Shown: positions 1-10,516, counted from the stretch's first letter. The stretch is 64,000 bases of DNA from Streptomyces canus (GCF_030815415.1 NZ_JAUSWW010000001.1:3348001-3412000), one strand, 5' to 3'. Made by a program: numbers and translations. The notes: generated by a model not told the origin, from the letters alone.

Positions 1-957
<957 letters not shown>

Positions 958-1482
958 TCAGGCAGATCGGTCGAGGGCGCGCAGTGAGCGGTCGGTGATC
1001 GAACGGGCGCCGCGGCCGATGGCGATCGTGCCGGACTGGACGAGCTCCTTGATGCCGAACGGCTCCAGCATCTTGAGCATGGCCTCCAGCTTGTCGCTGC
1101 CGCCGGTGGCCTCGATGGTGACGGCCTCCGGGGAGACGTCGACGGTCTTGGCGCGGAACAGCTGGACGATCTCGACGATCTGCGAGCGCGTCTCGTTGTC
1201 GGCGCGCACCTTCACCAGAACGAGTTCACGCTGAACGGCATTCGCCGGCTCGAGCTCGACGATCTTGAGCACCTCGACGAGCTTGTTGAGCTGCTTGGTG
1301 ACCTGCTCGAGGGGCAGCGCCTCGACGCTCACCACGATCGTGATGCGGGAGATGTCGGCGTGCTCGGTGACGCCGACGGCGAGCGAGTCGATGTTGAAGC
1401 CGCGGCGGGAGAAGAGCGCGGCGATCCGGGCGAGGATGCCCGGCTTGTTCTCCACCAGGACGGAGAGCGTGTGCTTGGACAT
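958..1482 (-). CDS. ilvN: Acetolactate synthase small (regulatory) subunit
   Basis: The 174-residue protein is the regulatory subunit that activates IlvB and confers feedback inhibition by valine. The N-terminal ACT domain is clear (HTLSVLVENKPGILARIAALF, residues 4-24) with the family GFNIDSLAVG segment after it. The C-terminal ALS_ss domain fills residues of roughly 85-165. The length is typical. It starts 21 nt after the ilvB stop, so the two subunits are almost certainly cotranscribed and under the ilvB leader attenuator. The symbol ilvH is also used for this family. Confidence 0.96.
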   Translation of the reverse strand: MSKHTLSVLVENKPGILARIAALFSRRGFNIDSLAVGVTEHADISRITIVVSVEALPLEQVTKQLNKLVEVLKIVELEPANAVQRELVLVKVRADNETRSQIVEIVQLFRAKTVDVSPEAVTIEATGGSDKLEAMLKMLEPFGIKELVQSGTIAIGRGARSITDRSLRALDRSA

Positions 1483-1503
1483 GATCTTTTACGTCTCTCT
1501 CGC

Positions 1504-3354
1504 TCAGTCGTCTTCGTTGTCGCCGAAGTCGGGGCGGACGTCCCGGGCGGCCAGGATCTCGTCGTTGGAGGTGCCGGCGGCGACCATCGGCCACACCATC
1601 GCGTCCTCGTGGACGATGAAGTCGACGACGACCGGGCGGTCGTTGATGGAGTTCGCCTCTTCGATGACCTTGTCGAGGTCGTCCGGGGACTCGCAGCGGA
1701 TCGCGTAGCAGCCCATGGCCTCCGACAGCTTCACGAAGTCGGGGACGCGGGTGCCCCTGGCCTCCGGGTTGACGTCGTCGGGGCCGGAGTGCAGCACGGT
1801 GTTGGAGTACCGCTGGTTGTAGAAGAGGGTCTGCCACTGGCGGACCATCCCGAGGGCGCCGTTGTTGATGATGGCGACCTTGATCGGGATGTTGTTCAGG
1901 GCGCAGGTGGTGAGCTCCTGATTGGTCATCTGGAAGCAGCCGTCACCGTCGATCGCCCAGACCGCCTGGTCCGGGGCTCCGGCCTTGGCGCCCATCGCGG
2001 CCGGGACCGCGTAGCCCATCGTTCCGGCGCCGCCGGAGTTCAGCCAGGTCGCGGGCTTCTCGTACTGGATGTAGTGCGCGGCCCACATCTGGTGCTGGCC
2101 GACGCCCGCGGCGAAGATCGTGCCCTCCGGCGCGAGTTGGCCGATGCGCTCGATGACCTGCTGCGGGGACAGCGTGCCGTTGGTGGGCTGGTCGTAGCCG
2201 AGCGGGTAGGTGTCGCGCCAGCGGTTGAGGTCCTTCCACCAGGCGGTGTAGTCACCCTGGTGGCCCTCGCTGTGCTCCTTCTGGACGGCCTGGACCAGGT
2301 CGGCGATGACCTCGCGGGCATCCCCGACGATCGGCACGTCCGCGGCGCGGTTCTTGCCGATCTCGGCCGGGTCGATGTCGGCGTGGACGATCTTGGCGTA
2401 CGGGGCGAAGCTGTCCAGCTTGCCCGTGACGCGGTCGTCGAAGCGGGCTCCGAGGGCGACGATCAGGTCGGCCTTCTGCAGCGCGGTGACGGCGGTGACC
2501 GCACCGTGCATGCCCGGCATTCCCACGTGCAGCGGGTGGCTGTCGGGGAATGCGCCGAGCGCCATCAGTGTGGTGGTGACGGGCGCTCCGGTGAGCTCGG
2601 CGAGAACCTTGAGCTCCGCGGTGGCGTGTGCCTTGATGACACCGCCGCCGACGTAGAGGACGGGCCGCCTGGCGTTGGTGATGAGCTTCGCGGCCTCGCG
2701 GATCTGCTTGGCGTGCGGCTTGGTGACGGGCCGGTAGCCGGGCAGGTCCATGGTGGGCGGCCAGGAGAAGGTGGTCCGCGCCTGGAGGGCGTCCTTGGCG
2801 ATGTCGACCAGGACCGGGCCGGGGCGGCCGGTGGAGGCGATGTGGAACGCCTGCGCGATCACCCGCGGGATGTCCTCGGCCTTGGTGACGAGGAAGTTGT
2901 GCTTGGTGATCGGCATCGTGATGCCGACGATGTCCGCCTCCTGGAAGGCGTCCGTGCCGATCGCCTTGGACGCGACCTGCCCGGTGATCGCCACGAGCGG
3001 CACCGAGTCCATGTGTGCGTCCGCGATCGGGGTCACCAGGTTGGTGGCACCGGGTCCGGAGGTCGCCATGCAGACGCCGACCTTGCCGGTGGCCTGCGCG
3101 TAGCCGGTGGCCGCGTGGCCGGCGCCCTGCTCGTGGCGGACCAGGACGTGGCGCACCCGCCGGGAATCCATCAGCGGGTCGTACGCGGGCAGGATCGCAC
3201 CGCCGGGAATGCCGAATACCGTCTCGGCGCCGACCTCCTCGAGAGAGCGGATGAGGGACTGCGCGCCCGTGACGTGCTCGGGGGCGGACTGCTGTCCTCC
3301 GGATCGGGGCCGCGGCTGCGGATGGGCCCCGGTGGCCTGCTCGGTCATCGTCAT
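1504..3354 (-). CDS. ilvB: Acetolactate synthase large catalytic subunit
   Basis: This 616-residue thiamin-diphosphate enzyme condenses two pyruvates, or pyruvate and 2-oxobutyrate, in the first common step of branched-chain amino acid synthesis. The N-terminal TPP domain contains the catalytic Glu in [14 protein letters not shown] (Glu75). A central FAD-binding domain follows. The C-terminal TPP/Mg motif [12 protein letters not shown] runs on to NN. The first about 25 residues are a variable Gln/Pro-rich tail. The ATG is preceded by a weak AAGAGA. Upstream lie the leader peptide and intrinsic terminator, so expression is predicted to fall when charged Ile, Leu and Val tRNAs are plentiful. 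Confidence 0.97.
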   Translation of the reverse strand: MTMTEQATGAHPQPRPRSGGQQSAPEHVTGAQSLIRSLEEVGAETVFGIPGGAILPAYDPLMDSRRVRHVLVRHEQGAGHAATGYAQATGKVGVCMATSGPGATNLVTPIADAHMDSVPLVAITGQVASKAIGTDAFQEADIVGITMPITKHNFLVTKAEDIPRVIAQAFHIASTGRPGPVLVDIAKDALQARTTFSWPPTMDLPGYRPVTKPHAKQIREAAKLITNARRPVLYVGGGVIKAHATAELKVLAELTGAPVTTTLMALGAFPDSHPLHVGMPGMHGAVTAVTALQKADLIVALGARFDDRVTGKLDSFAPYAKIVHADIDPAEIGKNRAADVPIVGDAREVIADLVQAVQKEHSEGHQGDYTAWWKDLNRWRDTYPLGYDQPTNGTLSPQQVIERIGQLAPEGTIFAAGVGQHQMWAAHYIQYEKPATWLNSGGAGTMGYAVPAAMGAKAGAPDQAVWAIDGDGCFQMTNQELTTCALNNIPIKVAIINNGALGMVRQWQTLFYNQRYSNTVLHSGPDDVNPEARGTRVPDFVKLSEAMGCYAIRCESPDDLDKVIEEANSINDRPVVVDFIVHEDAMVWPMVAAGTSNDEILAARDVRPDFGDNEDD

Positions 3355-3424
3355 TCTCTTCTCGATGCTGAGGGTTTTTGCGAGGTTCGTACGGTGTGAT
3401 GCTTTTTACGCCTGGTGTCTGTGC

Positions 3425-3461
3425 AACAAAAAACCCCTCGTGCCAAGAGGCAAGCGAGGGG
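3425..3461 (-). terminator. Intrinsic terminator of the ilvB attenuator
   Basis: On the minus strand CCCCTCG (3461-3455) pairs with CGAGGGG (3440-3434), with an inner TGCC/GGCA pair separated by a two-base bulge. The stem is followed at once by TTTTTTGTT (3433-3425). A run of Ts after a strong stem is a classical factor-independent terminator. It stands between the leader peptide stop and the ilvB start, where an attenuator terminator should be. The competing antiterminator was not modelled. Confidence 0.9.
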
Positions 3462-3514
3462 AGCGCGCCGGGTGTGGTCGCTGGGAGTTCCGGGTCGATC
3501 CGGACGTCACCAGC

Positions 3515-3556
3515 TCAGCCGACGCGCTGTCCAAGTACGAGAATTCGGGTGCGCAT
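3515..3556 (-). CDS. ilvB leader peptide (attenuator sensor)
   Basis: A 13-codon ORF reads MRTRILVLGQRVG and then TGA. Five of thirteen residues (Ile5, Leu6, Val7, Leu8, Val12) are the three end products of the pathway, and four are consecutive. The downstream terminator begins 53 nt after the stop codon. The arrangement is that of a ribosome-mediated attenuator: stalling at ILVL when branched-chain aminoacyl-tRNAs are scarce would favour an antiterminator and read-through into ilvB. Leader peptides of this form before ilvB are established in actinobacteria. The peptide itself probably has no other function. Confidence 0.88.
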   Translation of the reverse strand: MRTRILVLGQRVG

Positions 3557-3589
3557 GGCACAGACCCTCCCCCCGGCGCACACCCAGTG

Positions 3590-6500
3590 TCAAGCGGGTG
3601 GGACGGGAGTCTCATTATGTGAGCGAAGGGCACTTCCGCCTCCGAGAACAGCGGGCACACCACTTGTGTACACCCCCGCACCGCCTCCCGCGAACGCGGG
3701 CTCCGCCGGTCCGTGCGGAACCGGATAATGGCCGGAACCGAGCGCCCGGCGCAGCCGGTACTCGTCCAACGGACCGGAAAAAGCCATTCCCTGTCCGTGT
3801 GTGCACCCCATCGCGCGCAGCGCCACGACCTGCTCGGGCAGATCCACGCCGTCGGCCACGGACTGCAGCCCGAGATCCCCGGCGATCCTGAGCAACCCAC
3901 TGGTGATCTTGTGCAGCCGCGCGGACTCCACGACCCCCTCGACCAGACTGCGGTCGAGTTTGAGCACGTCGACGGGGAGTCTGCGCAGTGCCGTGATCGC
4001 CGCGTACCCGCTCCCGAAGCCGTCCAGGGCGATCCGGACACCGAGCCTGCGCAGGGCGCCGAGACGGCGTTCCAGCTCGTCGAGGGAGACCCGGGGGTCG
4101 GTCTCGGACAGCTCGATCACCAGGGACCCGGACGGCAGCCCGTGCCGGGTCAGCAGAGCCTCGATCGAGCCGAGCGGCAGGGAGCGGTCCAGCAGTCGGC
4201 GGGCGTTCATCCGGACGGCCACCGGCATGGTCAGCCCGGTCGCGGCACGCTCGGCGGCCTGCTCGACGGCCTCCTCCAGCATCCAGCGGCCCAGTTCGGC
4301 GGTCTTGTCGCTGTCCTCGGCGACTCTGAGGAACTCGGCCGGCGTGAAGAGCACCCCCTGCGAGGAGCGCCAGCGCGCCTGGGCGGCGACCGAGGTGATC
4401 CGGCCGTCCTCCAGACAGACCACGGGCTGATGCAGCAGCGCGAACTCGCCGTCGTGCAGCGCGGCACGCAGGCGCGTGGCCAGCTCCGCCTTGCGTACGA
4501 CGTCCTGCTGCATCTGGGGCGCGTACAGCTCGACGCGTCCCTTTCCGGCCGACTTGGCGCGATACATGGCCAGGTCGGCGTTGCGCAGGATCTCGCCCGC
4601 GCCGAGGCCCGGCTCGGAGAACGCGACGCCGATGGAGGCGGCGACGCGGACATCGTTGCCGTCGATGAGGTAGGGCTGCGAGAGCGTGATCCGCAGGCGA
4701 TCGGCGAGGTCCAGGATGTGCCGCTCGCGAGCGCTGCGGTCACGGGTGCCGTCCCCGACGATCAGGGCCGCGAACTCGTCGCCGCCGAGCCTGGACGCGG
4801 TGTCGCCGTGCCGGACCGCGTCCTGGAGTCTGCGGGCGGCCTGGACGAGCAGCTCGTCCCCGGCCTGGTGCCCGATCGTGTCGTTGACGGCCTTGAAGCC
4901 GTCGAGGTCGATGAACAGGACGGCGGTGCCGCGGTCGGAGGCGCGGCGGCCGGAGAGCGCGTGCTGGACGCGCTTGGTGAACAGGGCGCGGTTGGGCAGG
5001 TCGGTGAGCGGGTCGTGCTCGGCGTTGTGCTGGAGCTGCGCCTGCAGGCGCACTCTTTCGGTCACGTCCCGGCTGTTGAAGATGAGGCCGCCGTGGTGAC
5101 GGTTGACGGTGGACTCGACATTGAGCCAGCCTCCGTCGCCGGACCGGAAACGGCACTCGATGCGCGTGGTGGGTTCATCGCGAGGGTGGGCGGCGAGGAA
5201 GCGGCGCACCTCGTGCACCACGCAGCCCAGATCCTCCGGGTGAATGAGATTGGCCAGCTCGGTGCCCACGAGGTCCTCCGCGGGGCAGCCGTAGACACCG
5301 GCGGCGGCCGGGGAGACGTAGCGGAGGATCCCGTTGGGCGCGGCGATCATGATGACGTCGCTGGAGCCCTGCACCAGGGAGCGGAAGTGGTTCTCCTTCT
5401 GCGCCAGTTCCTGGGTGAGGGTGATGTTGTCGAGCAGCATGATGCCCTGGCGCACCACGAGGGCGAGCACGACGGTGCCGCCGGTGAGGAGCACCACGCG
5501 GTCGACGCTGTGGCCGTCGAGGACGTTGTAGAGGATGCCCAGCGTGCAGACGGCGGCGGCGAGATACGGCGTGAGCGCGGACAGGGAGCCGACGATGGGA
5601 CCCGCGGCCGGATACCGGCTGTGCTCACCTCCCTGCGGGGGTGCGTGGTGGTGGACGCCGCCGCGCTGTCCCGGCAGATGCTCGTGGACCACGCGCGTGT
5701 GCCCCGCGCCGTCCTGCCCTTCGGTGCCCGGCTGCCCCTGGCGGGATGCGGCCCAGGGCGCGTAGGCCAGCAGCAGCGAGCCCGCGAACCAGCCCGCGTC
5801 CAGCAACTGGCCGGAGCGGTAGGCGTTCTGGACCAGCGGCGAGGTGAACAGGGCGTCGCACATGACGGTCAGGGCGAGTGCGCCGATGGCGGTGTTCACC
5901 GCCGTACGGTTCACCGCCGAGCGCCGGAAGTGCAGCGCGAGCGCCATGCTGACCAGGGCGATGTCCAACAGCGGGTAGGCGAGCGACAGCGCGGTCTGCG
6001 ACACGCTCGACCCGTCGGACCGCGCCGCCTGGGCGAGGGCCAGGCTCCACGAGAGCGTGAGCAGCGAGCCGCCGATCAGCCAGGCGTCCAGGCCGAGGCA
6101 GACCCAACCGGCCTTCGTCACCGGCCGTTTGGCGAGGACCAGCAGGCCCACGATGGCGGGCGGCGCGAAGCACAGGAAGAACCCGTCGGCGTAGCTGGGG
6201 GTGGGCACGGGGCGTTGCAGAACGACCTCGTACCACCCCCAGACCAGGTTGCCCAGGGACGCCATGGCCGAGGAGACGGCGAACAGTATCCAGGCGAGTC
6301 GAAAGCGGACGCGCCGGTTACGGGCGCAGACGACGCAGGAGACGGCGGCGATGGCCGCCGCGGCGCTCAGCCCGAAGTCGCCCATGATCAGCGCGACTTC
6401 CTGGGAGCCCCAGCCGAGCGCGGAACCGACGGCGTATCCCGCGCACACCAGGGCCAGCAGGAGTTGATGGACCATGCTCGTCCGGCTACCGGAGGCCGGC

Positions 6501-6778
6501 GGCCGGGGCAGCCGCGCCCCCGGCGAAGGCTGTGCCCGCAGCGCTCCGTTGAGGGTGGTCGTGGGAGGCGGCGGCGAACTCACCGGACCCTCCTGGTCCG
6601 CGCCGCTCCCGGGTCCCGGGAGTCCGGGGTCGCTGGATGCGCATGCCTCCTGCGGCTGCTGTGCCTGCGCTGGTGATGGCTGTGACGGCAGGGGTGGCTG
6701 CCGTGGTGACCGCGTCTGCGCGCGGCCGTGCGCCAGGGTCGTCGTCGGCGGCTTCGCCGCGTCGGATCGTTCGTCCAT
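3590..6778 (-). CDS. Membrane GGDEF protein with PAS and degenerate EAL domain (CdgE-like)
   Basis: This protein of about 1062 residues is a predicted cyclic-di-GMP enzyme. A Pro/Ser-rich N-terminal tail of about 100 residues precedes some nine hydrophobic segments (residues 105-440), a PAS domain (HFRSLVQGSSDVIMIAAPNG, about 467-590), a GGDEF domain with an intact GGDEF motif (665-669) and a C-terminal EAL domain. In the EAL domain the signature EAL reads AQA (VAAQARW, about 796-802) and the usual EGVE reads DGVD, so phosphodiesterase activity is doubtful while cyclase activity is plausible. The start is uncertain: TTG at 6817, ATG at 6778 or ATG at 6475, none with a good ribosome site. Position next to ilvB matches what I recall as S. 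coelicolor CdgE (SCO5511). Confidence 0.9.
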   Translation of the reverse strand: MDERSDAAKPPTTTLAHGRAQTRSPRQPPLPSQPSPAQAQQPQEACASSDPGLPGPGSGADQEGPVSSPPPPTTTLNGALRAQPSPGARLPRPPASGSRTSMVHQLLLALVCAGYAVGSALGWGSQEVALIMGDFGLSAAAAIAAVSCVVCARNRRVRFRLAWILFAVSSAMASLGNLVWGWYEVVLQRPVPTPSYADGFFLCFAPPAIVGLLVLAKRPVTKAGWVCLGLDAWLIGGSLLTLSWSLALAQAARSDGSSVSQTALSLAYPLLDIALVSMALALHFRRSAVNRTAVNTAIGALALTVMCDALFTSPLVQNAYRSGQLLDAGWFAGSLLLAYAPWAASRQGQPGTEGQDGAGHTRVVHEHLPGQRGGVHHHAPPQGGEHSRYPAAGPIVGSLSALTPYLAAAVCTLGILYNVLDGHSVDRVVLLTGGTVVLALVVRQGIMLLDNITLTQELAQKENHFRSLVQGSSDVIMIAAPNGILRYVSPAAAGVYGCPAEDLVGTELANLIHPEDLGCVVHEVRRFLAAHPRDEPTTRIECRFRSGDGGWLNVESTVNRHHGGLIFNSRDVTERVRLQAQLQHNAEHDPLTDLPNRALFTKRVQHALSGRRASDRGTAVLFIDLDGFKAVNDTIGHQAGDELLVQAARRLQDAVRHGDTASRLGGDEFAALIVGDGTRDRSARERHILDLADRLRITLSQPYLIDGNDVRVAASIGVAFSEPGLGAGEILRNADLAMYRAKSAGKGRVELYAPQMQQDVVRKAELATRLRAALHDGEFALLHQPVVCLEDGRITSVAAQARWRSSQGVLFTPAEFLRVAEDSDKTAELGRWMLEEAVEQAAERAATGLTMPVAVRMNARRLLDRSLPLGSIEALLTRHGLPSGSLVIELSETDPRVSLDELERRLGALRRLGVRIALDGFGSGYAAITALRRLPVDVLKLDRSLVEGVVESARLHKITSGLLRIAGDLGLQSVADGVDLPEQVVALRAMGCTHGQGMAFSGPLDEYRLRRALGSGHYPVPHGPAEPAFAGGGAGVYTSGVPAVLGGGSALRSHNETPVPPA

Positions 6779-6976
6779 AGGCCGTGCATCGCCCGTCGCC
6801 CCCCTCACAGTCTGCAATGTCCATCCCCAGCGCCGAACTGTCCGTGGCGCAGCCCCTGTCGGGACGATACACCAGTCTCGTCACTCAGGGACATAGTTCC
6901 TCTACGCTCCGTGACGACCAGCGGGGATGCGAGCACGGACCGCGTCCGGGGGGTTGCGGAGGGTACCGGAAACGGA

Positions 6977-7963
6977 TTACGCGCTTGTTGCTCCGCGGCT
7001 CTCAGCGCTTGTGGGGCCCGTCGTAAGGATCACGTTGCGCAGCGGCTCCCGGTTCACGAAACGCCCCAACTGGTCCACCAGCAGCCGCTTGGCGCGCGGC
7101 AGGAAGGCGGATGTCGGTCCGCCCACGTGGGGACTGATGAGCACGCCGGGCGCCTGCCACAACGGGTGCCCCGCGGGCAGCGGTTCGGGGTCGACGACGT
7201 CCAGGGCCGCGGTGATCCGGCCGCTCTCCAGTTCGGCGAGCAGGGCCTTGGTGTCGACGACGCCACCGCGCGCGACGTTCACCAGGAGGGCGCCGTCCTT
7301 CATCCGGGCCAGGAACCCGGAGTTCACCAGACCTCGCGTGGTGTCGTTGAGCGGCGTGGAGAGGATGACGACGTCCGCCTCCGGCAGCAGGGCGGGCAGT
7401 TCCGCGAGTGGGTGCACCGGTCCGCGCTCCGTGGTGCGTGCGGAGCGCGCGACGCGCGCCACCCGCGCGACCTCGAACGGTACGAGCCGGTCCTCGATGG
7501 CGGAGCCGATGGAGCCGTAGCCGACGATGAGCACCGACTTGTCGGCGAGCGCCGGGTGGAAGTCGCCCTGCCAGTGCTCCTGTTGCTGGGCGCGGACGAA
7601 GCCGGGGATGCCGCGCAGCGAGGCCAGCGTGAGCGTCAGGGCGAGCTCGGCGGTGCTCGCCTCGTGCACACCGCGCGCGTTGCACAGCTCCACGCCGGGC
7701 ACGATGTCGTCCAGTTGCGCCAGGACGTCGTCGACGCCCGCCGTGAGCGTCTGGACGAGCCGCAGGTTGCGCATCTCCTTCAGCGGGCGGACCTTCACGG
7801 GCTGCCGCTTCATGTACGGCACGACGTACACGGCGCAGTCGGCCGGGTCCCCGGGGAACTTCTGCCGCCCGTCCTCACCCCCGTCCCAGAAAAGGTAGTG
7901 GGGCCCTTCCGGGAGCCCTGCGATCTCTTCCGGCGGGATGGGGAGCCACACGTCAGCGGTCAT
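6977..7963 (-). CDS. D-isomer-specific 2-hydroxyacid dehydrogenase
   Basis: This 328-residue NAD(P)-dependent oxidoreductase belongs to the phosphoglycerate/formate dehydrogenase superfamily. The cofactor motif GYGSIG lies near residue 149. The three family catalytic residues are visible: Arg in NVARGG, Glu in DPEPLP and His in SPHVGG. The substrate cannot be told from the sequence. It starts at ATG 7963 and is divergent from the aldo/keto reductase gene 76 nt away. No ACT or other regulatory domain is present, which argues against a true SerA. Confidence 0.9.
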   Translation of the reverse strand: MTADVWLPIPPEEIAGLPEGPHYLFWDGGEDGRQKFPGDPADCAVYVVPYMKRQPVKVRPLKEMRNLRLVQTLTAGVDDVLAQLDDIVPGVELCNARGVHEASTAELALTLTLASLRGIPGFVRAQQQEHWQGDFHPALADKSVLIVGYGSIGSAIEDRLVPFEVARVARVARSARTTERGPVHPLAELPALLPEADVVILSTPLNDTTRGLVNSGFLARMKDGALLVNVARGGVVDTKALLAELESGRITAALDVVDPEPLPAGHPLWQAPGVLISPHVGGPTSAFLPRAKRLLVDQLGRFVNREPLRNVILTTGPTSAESRGATSA

Positions 7964-8039
7964 GGTCCGAGGCTATGTCAGGTGCGTGGGGTGCAGAGGT
8001 TAGGTTGTGGGGTGCCGGAAGAGGGAGGGTCACGAGCAG

Positions 8040-9038
8040 GTGGAGCGCAGGACGATCGGGGCGGCGGCGCTCGCGGTGGGGGGTGTCGGACTCGGTTGCA
8101 TGCCGATGAGCTGGGCCTACAGCGGGTCGCGGCAGCGGGGCGAGGAGTCGTTCAGGGCCGTGCACCGGGCGCTGGACCTGGGCTCGACGCTGCTGGACAC
8201 GGCCGACATGTACGGCCCGTTCACCAATGAGCTGTTGGTGGGGCGGGTGTTGAAGGAGCGGCGCGGTGAGGCCTTCGTGTCGACGAAGGTGGGGCTGCTG
8301 GTCGGCGAGCAGCACATCGTGGCCAACGGCCGGCCCGGTTATGTGAAGCGGGCGTGCGACGCGTCGCTGCGGCGGCTGCAGACGGACGTGATCGACCTGT
8401 ACCAGCTGCACCGCGCCGACCCCGAGGTCCCGGTCGAGGAGACCTGGGGTGCGATGGCGGAGCTGGTCCAGGCCGGGAAGGTACGGTCGCTGGGGCTGTG
8501 CGCGGTGGGCGCGCGCGGTGGCCGCCGGTCCGGGGCCCGTCTGCACGACGCGACGATCCGCCAGCTGCAGCGCGTCCAGCAGGTCTTCCCGGTGAGCGCG
8601 GTGGAGGCGGAGCTGTCGGTGTGGTCGCCGGAGGCCCTGGAGTCTCTGCTGCCGTGGTGCGAGACCCGCGGGGTCGGCTTCCTGGCGGCGATGCCGCTGG
8701 GCAACGGTTTCCTCACCGGCACGCTGACCCCGGGCGAGGGCTTCGAACCGGACGACGTCCGGGCCCGCCACCCCCGCTTCACGGCGGAGATGATGGCCGC
8801 CAACCAGCCGATCGTCGTCGGCCTGCGCCGCATCGCCGCCCGCCACGGCGACGCCGTCACACCGGCCCAGGTGGCCTTGGCGTGGGTGCTGTCCCGGGGC
8901 CGCCATGTGGTCCCGGTCCCGGGCGCCAAGCAGGAGCGCTGGGTGACGGAGAACGCGGCGGCGGCCGGGCTGCGGCTGTCCGCGCAGGACCTGGCGGAGG
9001 TGGCGGCATTGCCCAGGGCGCGGGGATCCTGGGACTGA
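8040..9038 (+). CDS. Aldo/keto reductase
   Basis: This predicted NADPH-dependent TIM-barrel oxidoreductase has 332 residues from GTG 8040, chosen because GGGAGGG stands 10-15 nt upstream; the frame is open from GTG 8007. The catalytic Asp/Tyr pair is in DTADMYGP, the catalytic Lys in FVSTKVG and the His in YQLHRADP, which together form the family tetrad. The C-terminal cofactor-binding region (HVVPVPGAKQERWVTEN) is intact. The N-terminus LGCMPMSWAYSG resembles the AKR subgroup acting on small aldehydes and ketones. No operon partner is obvious; the next gene is 113 nt downstream. Confidence 0.92.
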   Translation: MERRTIGAAALAVGGVGLGCMPMSWAYSGSRQRGEESFRAVHRALDLGSTLLDTADMYGPFTNELLVGRVLKERRGEAFVSTKVGLLVGEQHIVANGRPGYVKRACDASLRRLQTDVIDLYQLHRADPEVPVEETWGAMAELVQAGKVRSLGLCAVGARGGRRSGARLHDATIRQLQRVQQVFPVSAVEAELSVWSPEALESLLPWCETRGVGFLAAMPLGNGFLTGTLTPGEGFEPDDVRARHPRFTAEMMAANQPIVVGLRRIAARHGDAVTPAQVALAWVLSRGRHVVPVPGAKQERWVTENAAAAGLRLSAQDLAEVAALPRARGSWD

Positions 9039-9151
9039 CGGGATCCGGCGGCGGAGCGGCCCGTCGCGGTTCGGGTCCCGGAGATCGGGAACCTGTGAGG
9101 CCCGAGCGGTGTAAGAACAGTAGAAGCCACCGCGTCGAAGGGACCGAGATC

Positions 9152-10318
9152 GTGCAACGACGAGCAGTGTCGGCCGTGTTGGCCGCAACCGCGCTCCTGG
9201 TGACGGCCGGATGTTCCTCCGACGACGGCGGTGGCGGGGCATCGGGCGGTGGTACGACACCGAGCAGCAGTACGACGTCGGAGGCCGCCCCCAGCCGGCA
9301 GGCCGCCGAGGAGACACCTCCCGCGAAGGGCTCGGTGAAGGTGCTCCGCACGGCCGCCACCGGGCTGGACACCCCTTGGGGCCTGGCCCCGCTGCCCGAC
9401 GGCGACCTGCTGGTCTCCTCCCGGGACGAGGCGACGATCACCCGCGTCGACGGGGAGACCGGCAAGAAGACCGAGCTGGGCGAGGTGCCGGGGGTCTCCC
9501 CCGCCGGTGAGGGCGGGCTCATGGGCCTCGCGCTGTCACCGGACTACGCCTCGGACCACATGGTCTACGCCTACTTCACCTCGGCCTCGGACAACCGCGT
9601 CGTCCGCATGCTGTACGAGGAGGGGAAGCCGTCCGGCGAGCAGCTGGGCGCTCCGGACACCGTCTTCAGGGGCATCCCCAAGGGCTATATCCACAACGGC
9701 GGCCGGATCGCCTTCGGCCCGGACAAGATGCTGTACGCGGGCACGGGCGAGAGCGGCAACACCGGTCTGTCCCAGGACAAGAAGTCCCTGGGCGGCAAGA
9801 TCCTGCGGCTGACGCCGGAGGGCGATCCGGCCCCGGGCAACCCGTTCCCCGACTCCCCCGTGTACTCGCTCGGCCACCGCAATGTGCAGGGCCTGGCCTG
9901 GGACACCAAGCAGCGTCTGTTCGCCTCGGAGTTCGGCCAGGACACCTGGGACGAGCTGAACGCGATCGAGCCGGGCGGCAACTACGGCTGGCCGGAGACG
10001 GAGGGCAAGTCCGACGAGGGCGACTTCCGCGACCCCATAGCCCAGTGGGCCACGGATGACGCCTCCCCCAGCGGTATCGCCTACGCCGAGGGCTCGATAT
10101 GGATGGCGGGGCTGAAGGGCCAGCGCCTGTGGCGCATCCCGCTGAAGGGCACGGAGGCCTCGGCGGACCCGCAGGCGTTCCTGGAGGGTGAGTACGGCCG
10201 GCTGCGCACGGTGGTGTCGGCGGGCGGCGACAAGCTGTGGCTGGTCACCAGCAACACGGACGGGAGGGGCGACCCGAAGGAGGGGGACGACCGGATCTTG
10301 CAGGTACAGGTGAGCTGA
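9152..10318 (+). CDS. Glucose/sorbosone dehydrogenase-like beta-propeller lipoprotein
   Basis: The 388-residue exported lipoprotein starts at GTG 9152 with GAAGGGA before it. The signal peptide ends in a lipobox at VTAGC (Cys21), followed by a Gly/Ser/Thr-rich linker to about residue 65. The rest is a soluble-aldose-sugar-dehydrogenase (GSDH/PQQ-type) six-bladed propeller, with GLDTPWGLAPLPDG, HNGGRIAFGPD, LGHRNVQGLAW and NYGWPETEG typical of the family. Such proteins oxidise sugars with PQQ in some bacteria; no PQQ synthesis gene is seen here, so the cofactor and substrate are open. The stop lies 9 nt from the convergent DUF6191 gene. Confidence 0.92.
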   Translation: MQRRAVSAVLAATALLVTAGCSSDDGGGGASGGGTTPSSSTTSEAAPSRQAAEETPPAKGSVKVLRTAATGLDTPWGLAPLPDGDLLVSSRDEATITRVDGETGKKTELGEVPGVSPAGEGGLMGLALSPDYASDHMVYAYFTSASDNRVVRMLYEEGKPSGEQLGAPDTVFRGIPKGYIHNGGRIAFGPDKMLYAGTGESGNTGLSQDKKSLGGKILRLTPEGDPAPGNPFPDSPVYSLGHRNVQGLAWDTKQRLFASEFGQDTWDELNAIEPGGNYGWPETEGKSDEGDFRDPIAQWATDDASPSGIAYAEGSIWMAGLKGQRLWRIPLKGTEASADPQAFLEGEYGRLRTVVSAGGDKLWLVTSNTDGRGDPKEGDDRILQVQVS

Positions 10319-10327
10319 GCCAGGCCG

Positions 10328-10516
10328 TCAGTCCTGGGCGGACTCGTCCTCGTCCGACGTCGGCCGCCGTACGACGACCTTGCCGGACGCGAGGTCTATC
10401 GGCCCGCGTCCGGGGTCGTTGTCTCCGATGTCCTCCCGTGTCAGTGCCAGCCGGTTCTCTTCGTCCTGGGTGTGTTTTCGACCGGGTGCGAACAGTTCCT
10501 CGAAGGCGTTGAACAC
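10328..10516 (-). CDS. Small DUF6191-type protein
   Basis: This is a 62-residue polar protein of unknown function, MFNAFEELFAPGRKHTQDEE at the start, then a conserved-looking GRGPIDLASGKVVVRRP segment and an acidic tail. I recognise it as the small Streptomyces family annotated DUF6191. The GTG start has GGGAGGT six bases before it. It has no signal peptide or membrane segment. It is convergent with the propeller lipoprotein and lies 88 nt after the start region of nothing else; the next minus-strand gene upstream is far away, so it is probably monocistronic. Confidence 0.8.
   Translation of the reverse strand: MFNAFEELFAPGRKHTQDEENRLALTREDIGDNDPGRGPIDLASGKVVVRRPTSDEDESAQD

Noticed and set aside
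1360..3399. 679-residue plus-strand ORF over ilvN/ilvB
   Set aside because: It is the antisense shadow of ilvB and ilvN; composition is Gly/Val/Asp/Arg repeats with no domain.
3713..6676. 987-residue plus-strand ORF over the GGDEF/EAL gene
   Set aside because: Antisense shadow caused by high G+C; no recognisable motif, no ribosome site.
8354..9151. N-terminal extension of the propeller lipoprotein frame
   Set aside because: Lies over the aldo/keto reductase in another frame; the real protein starts at GTG 9152 with signal peptide and ribosome site.
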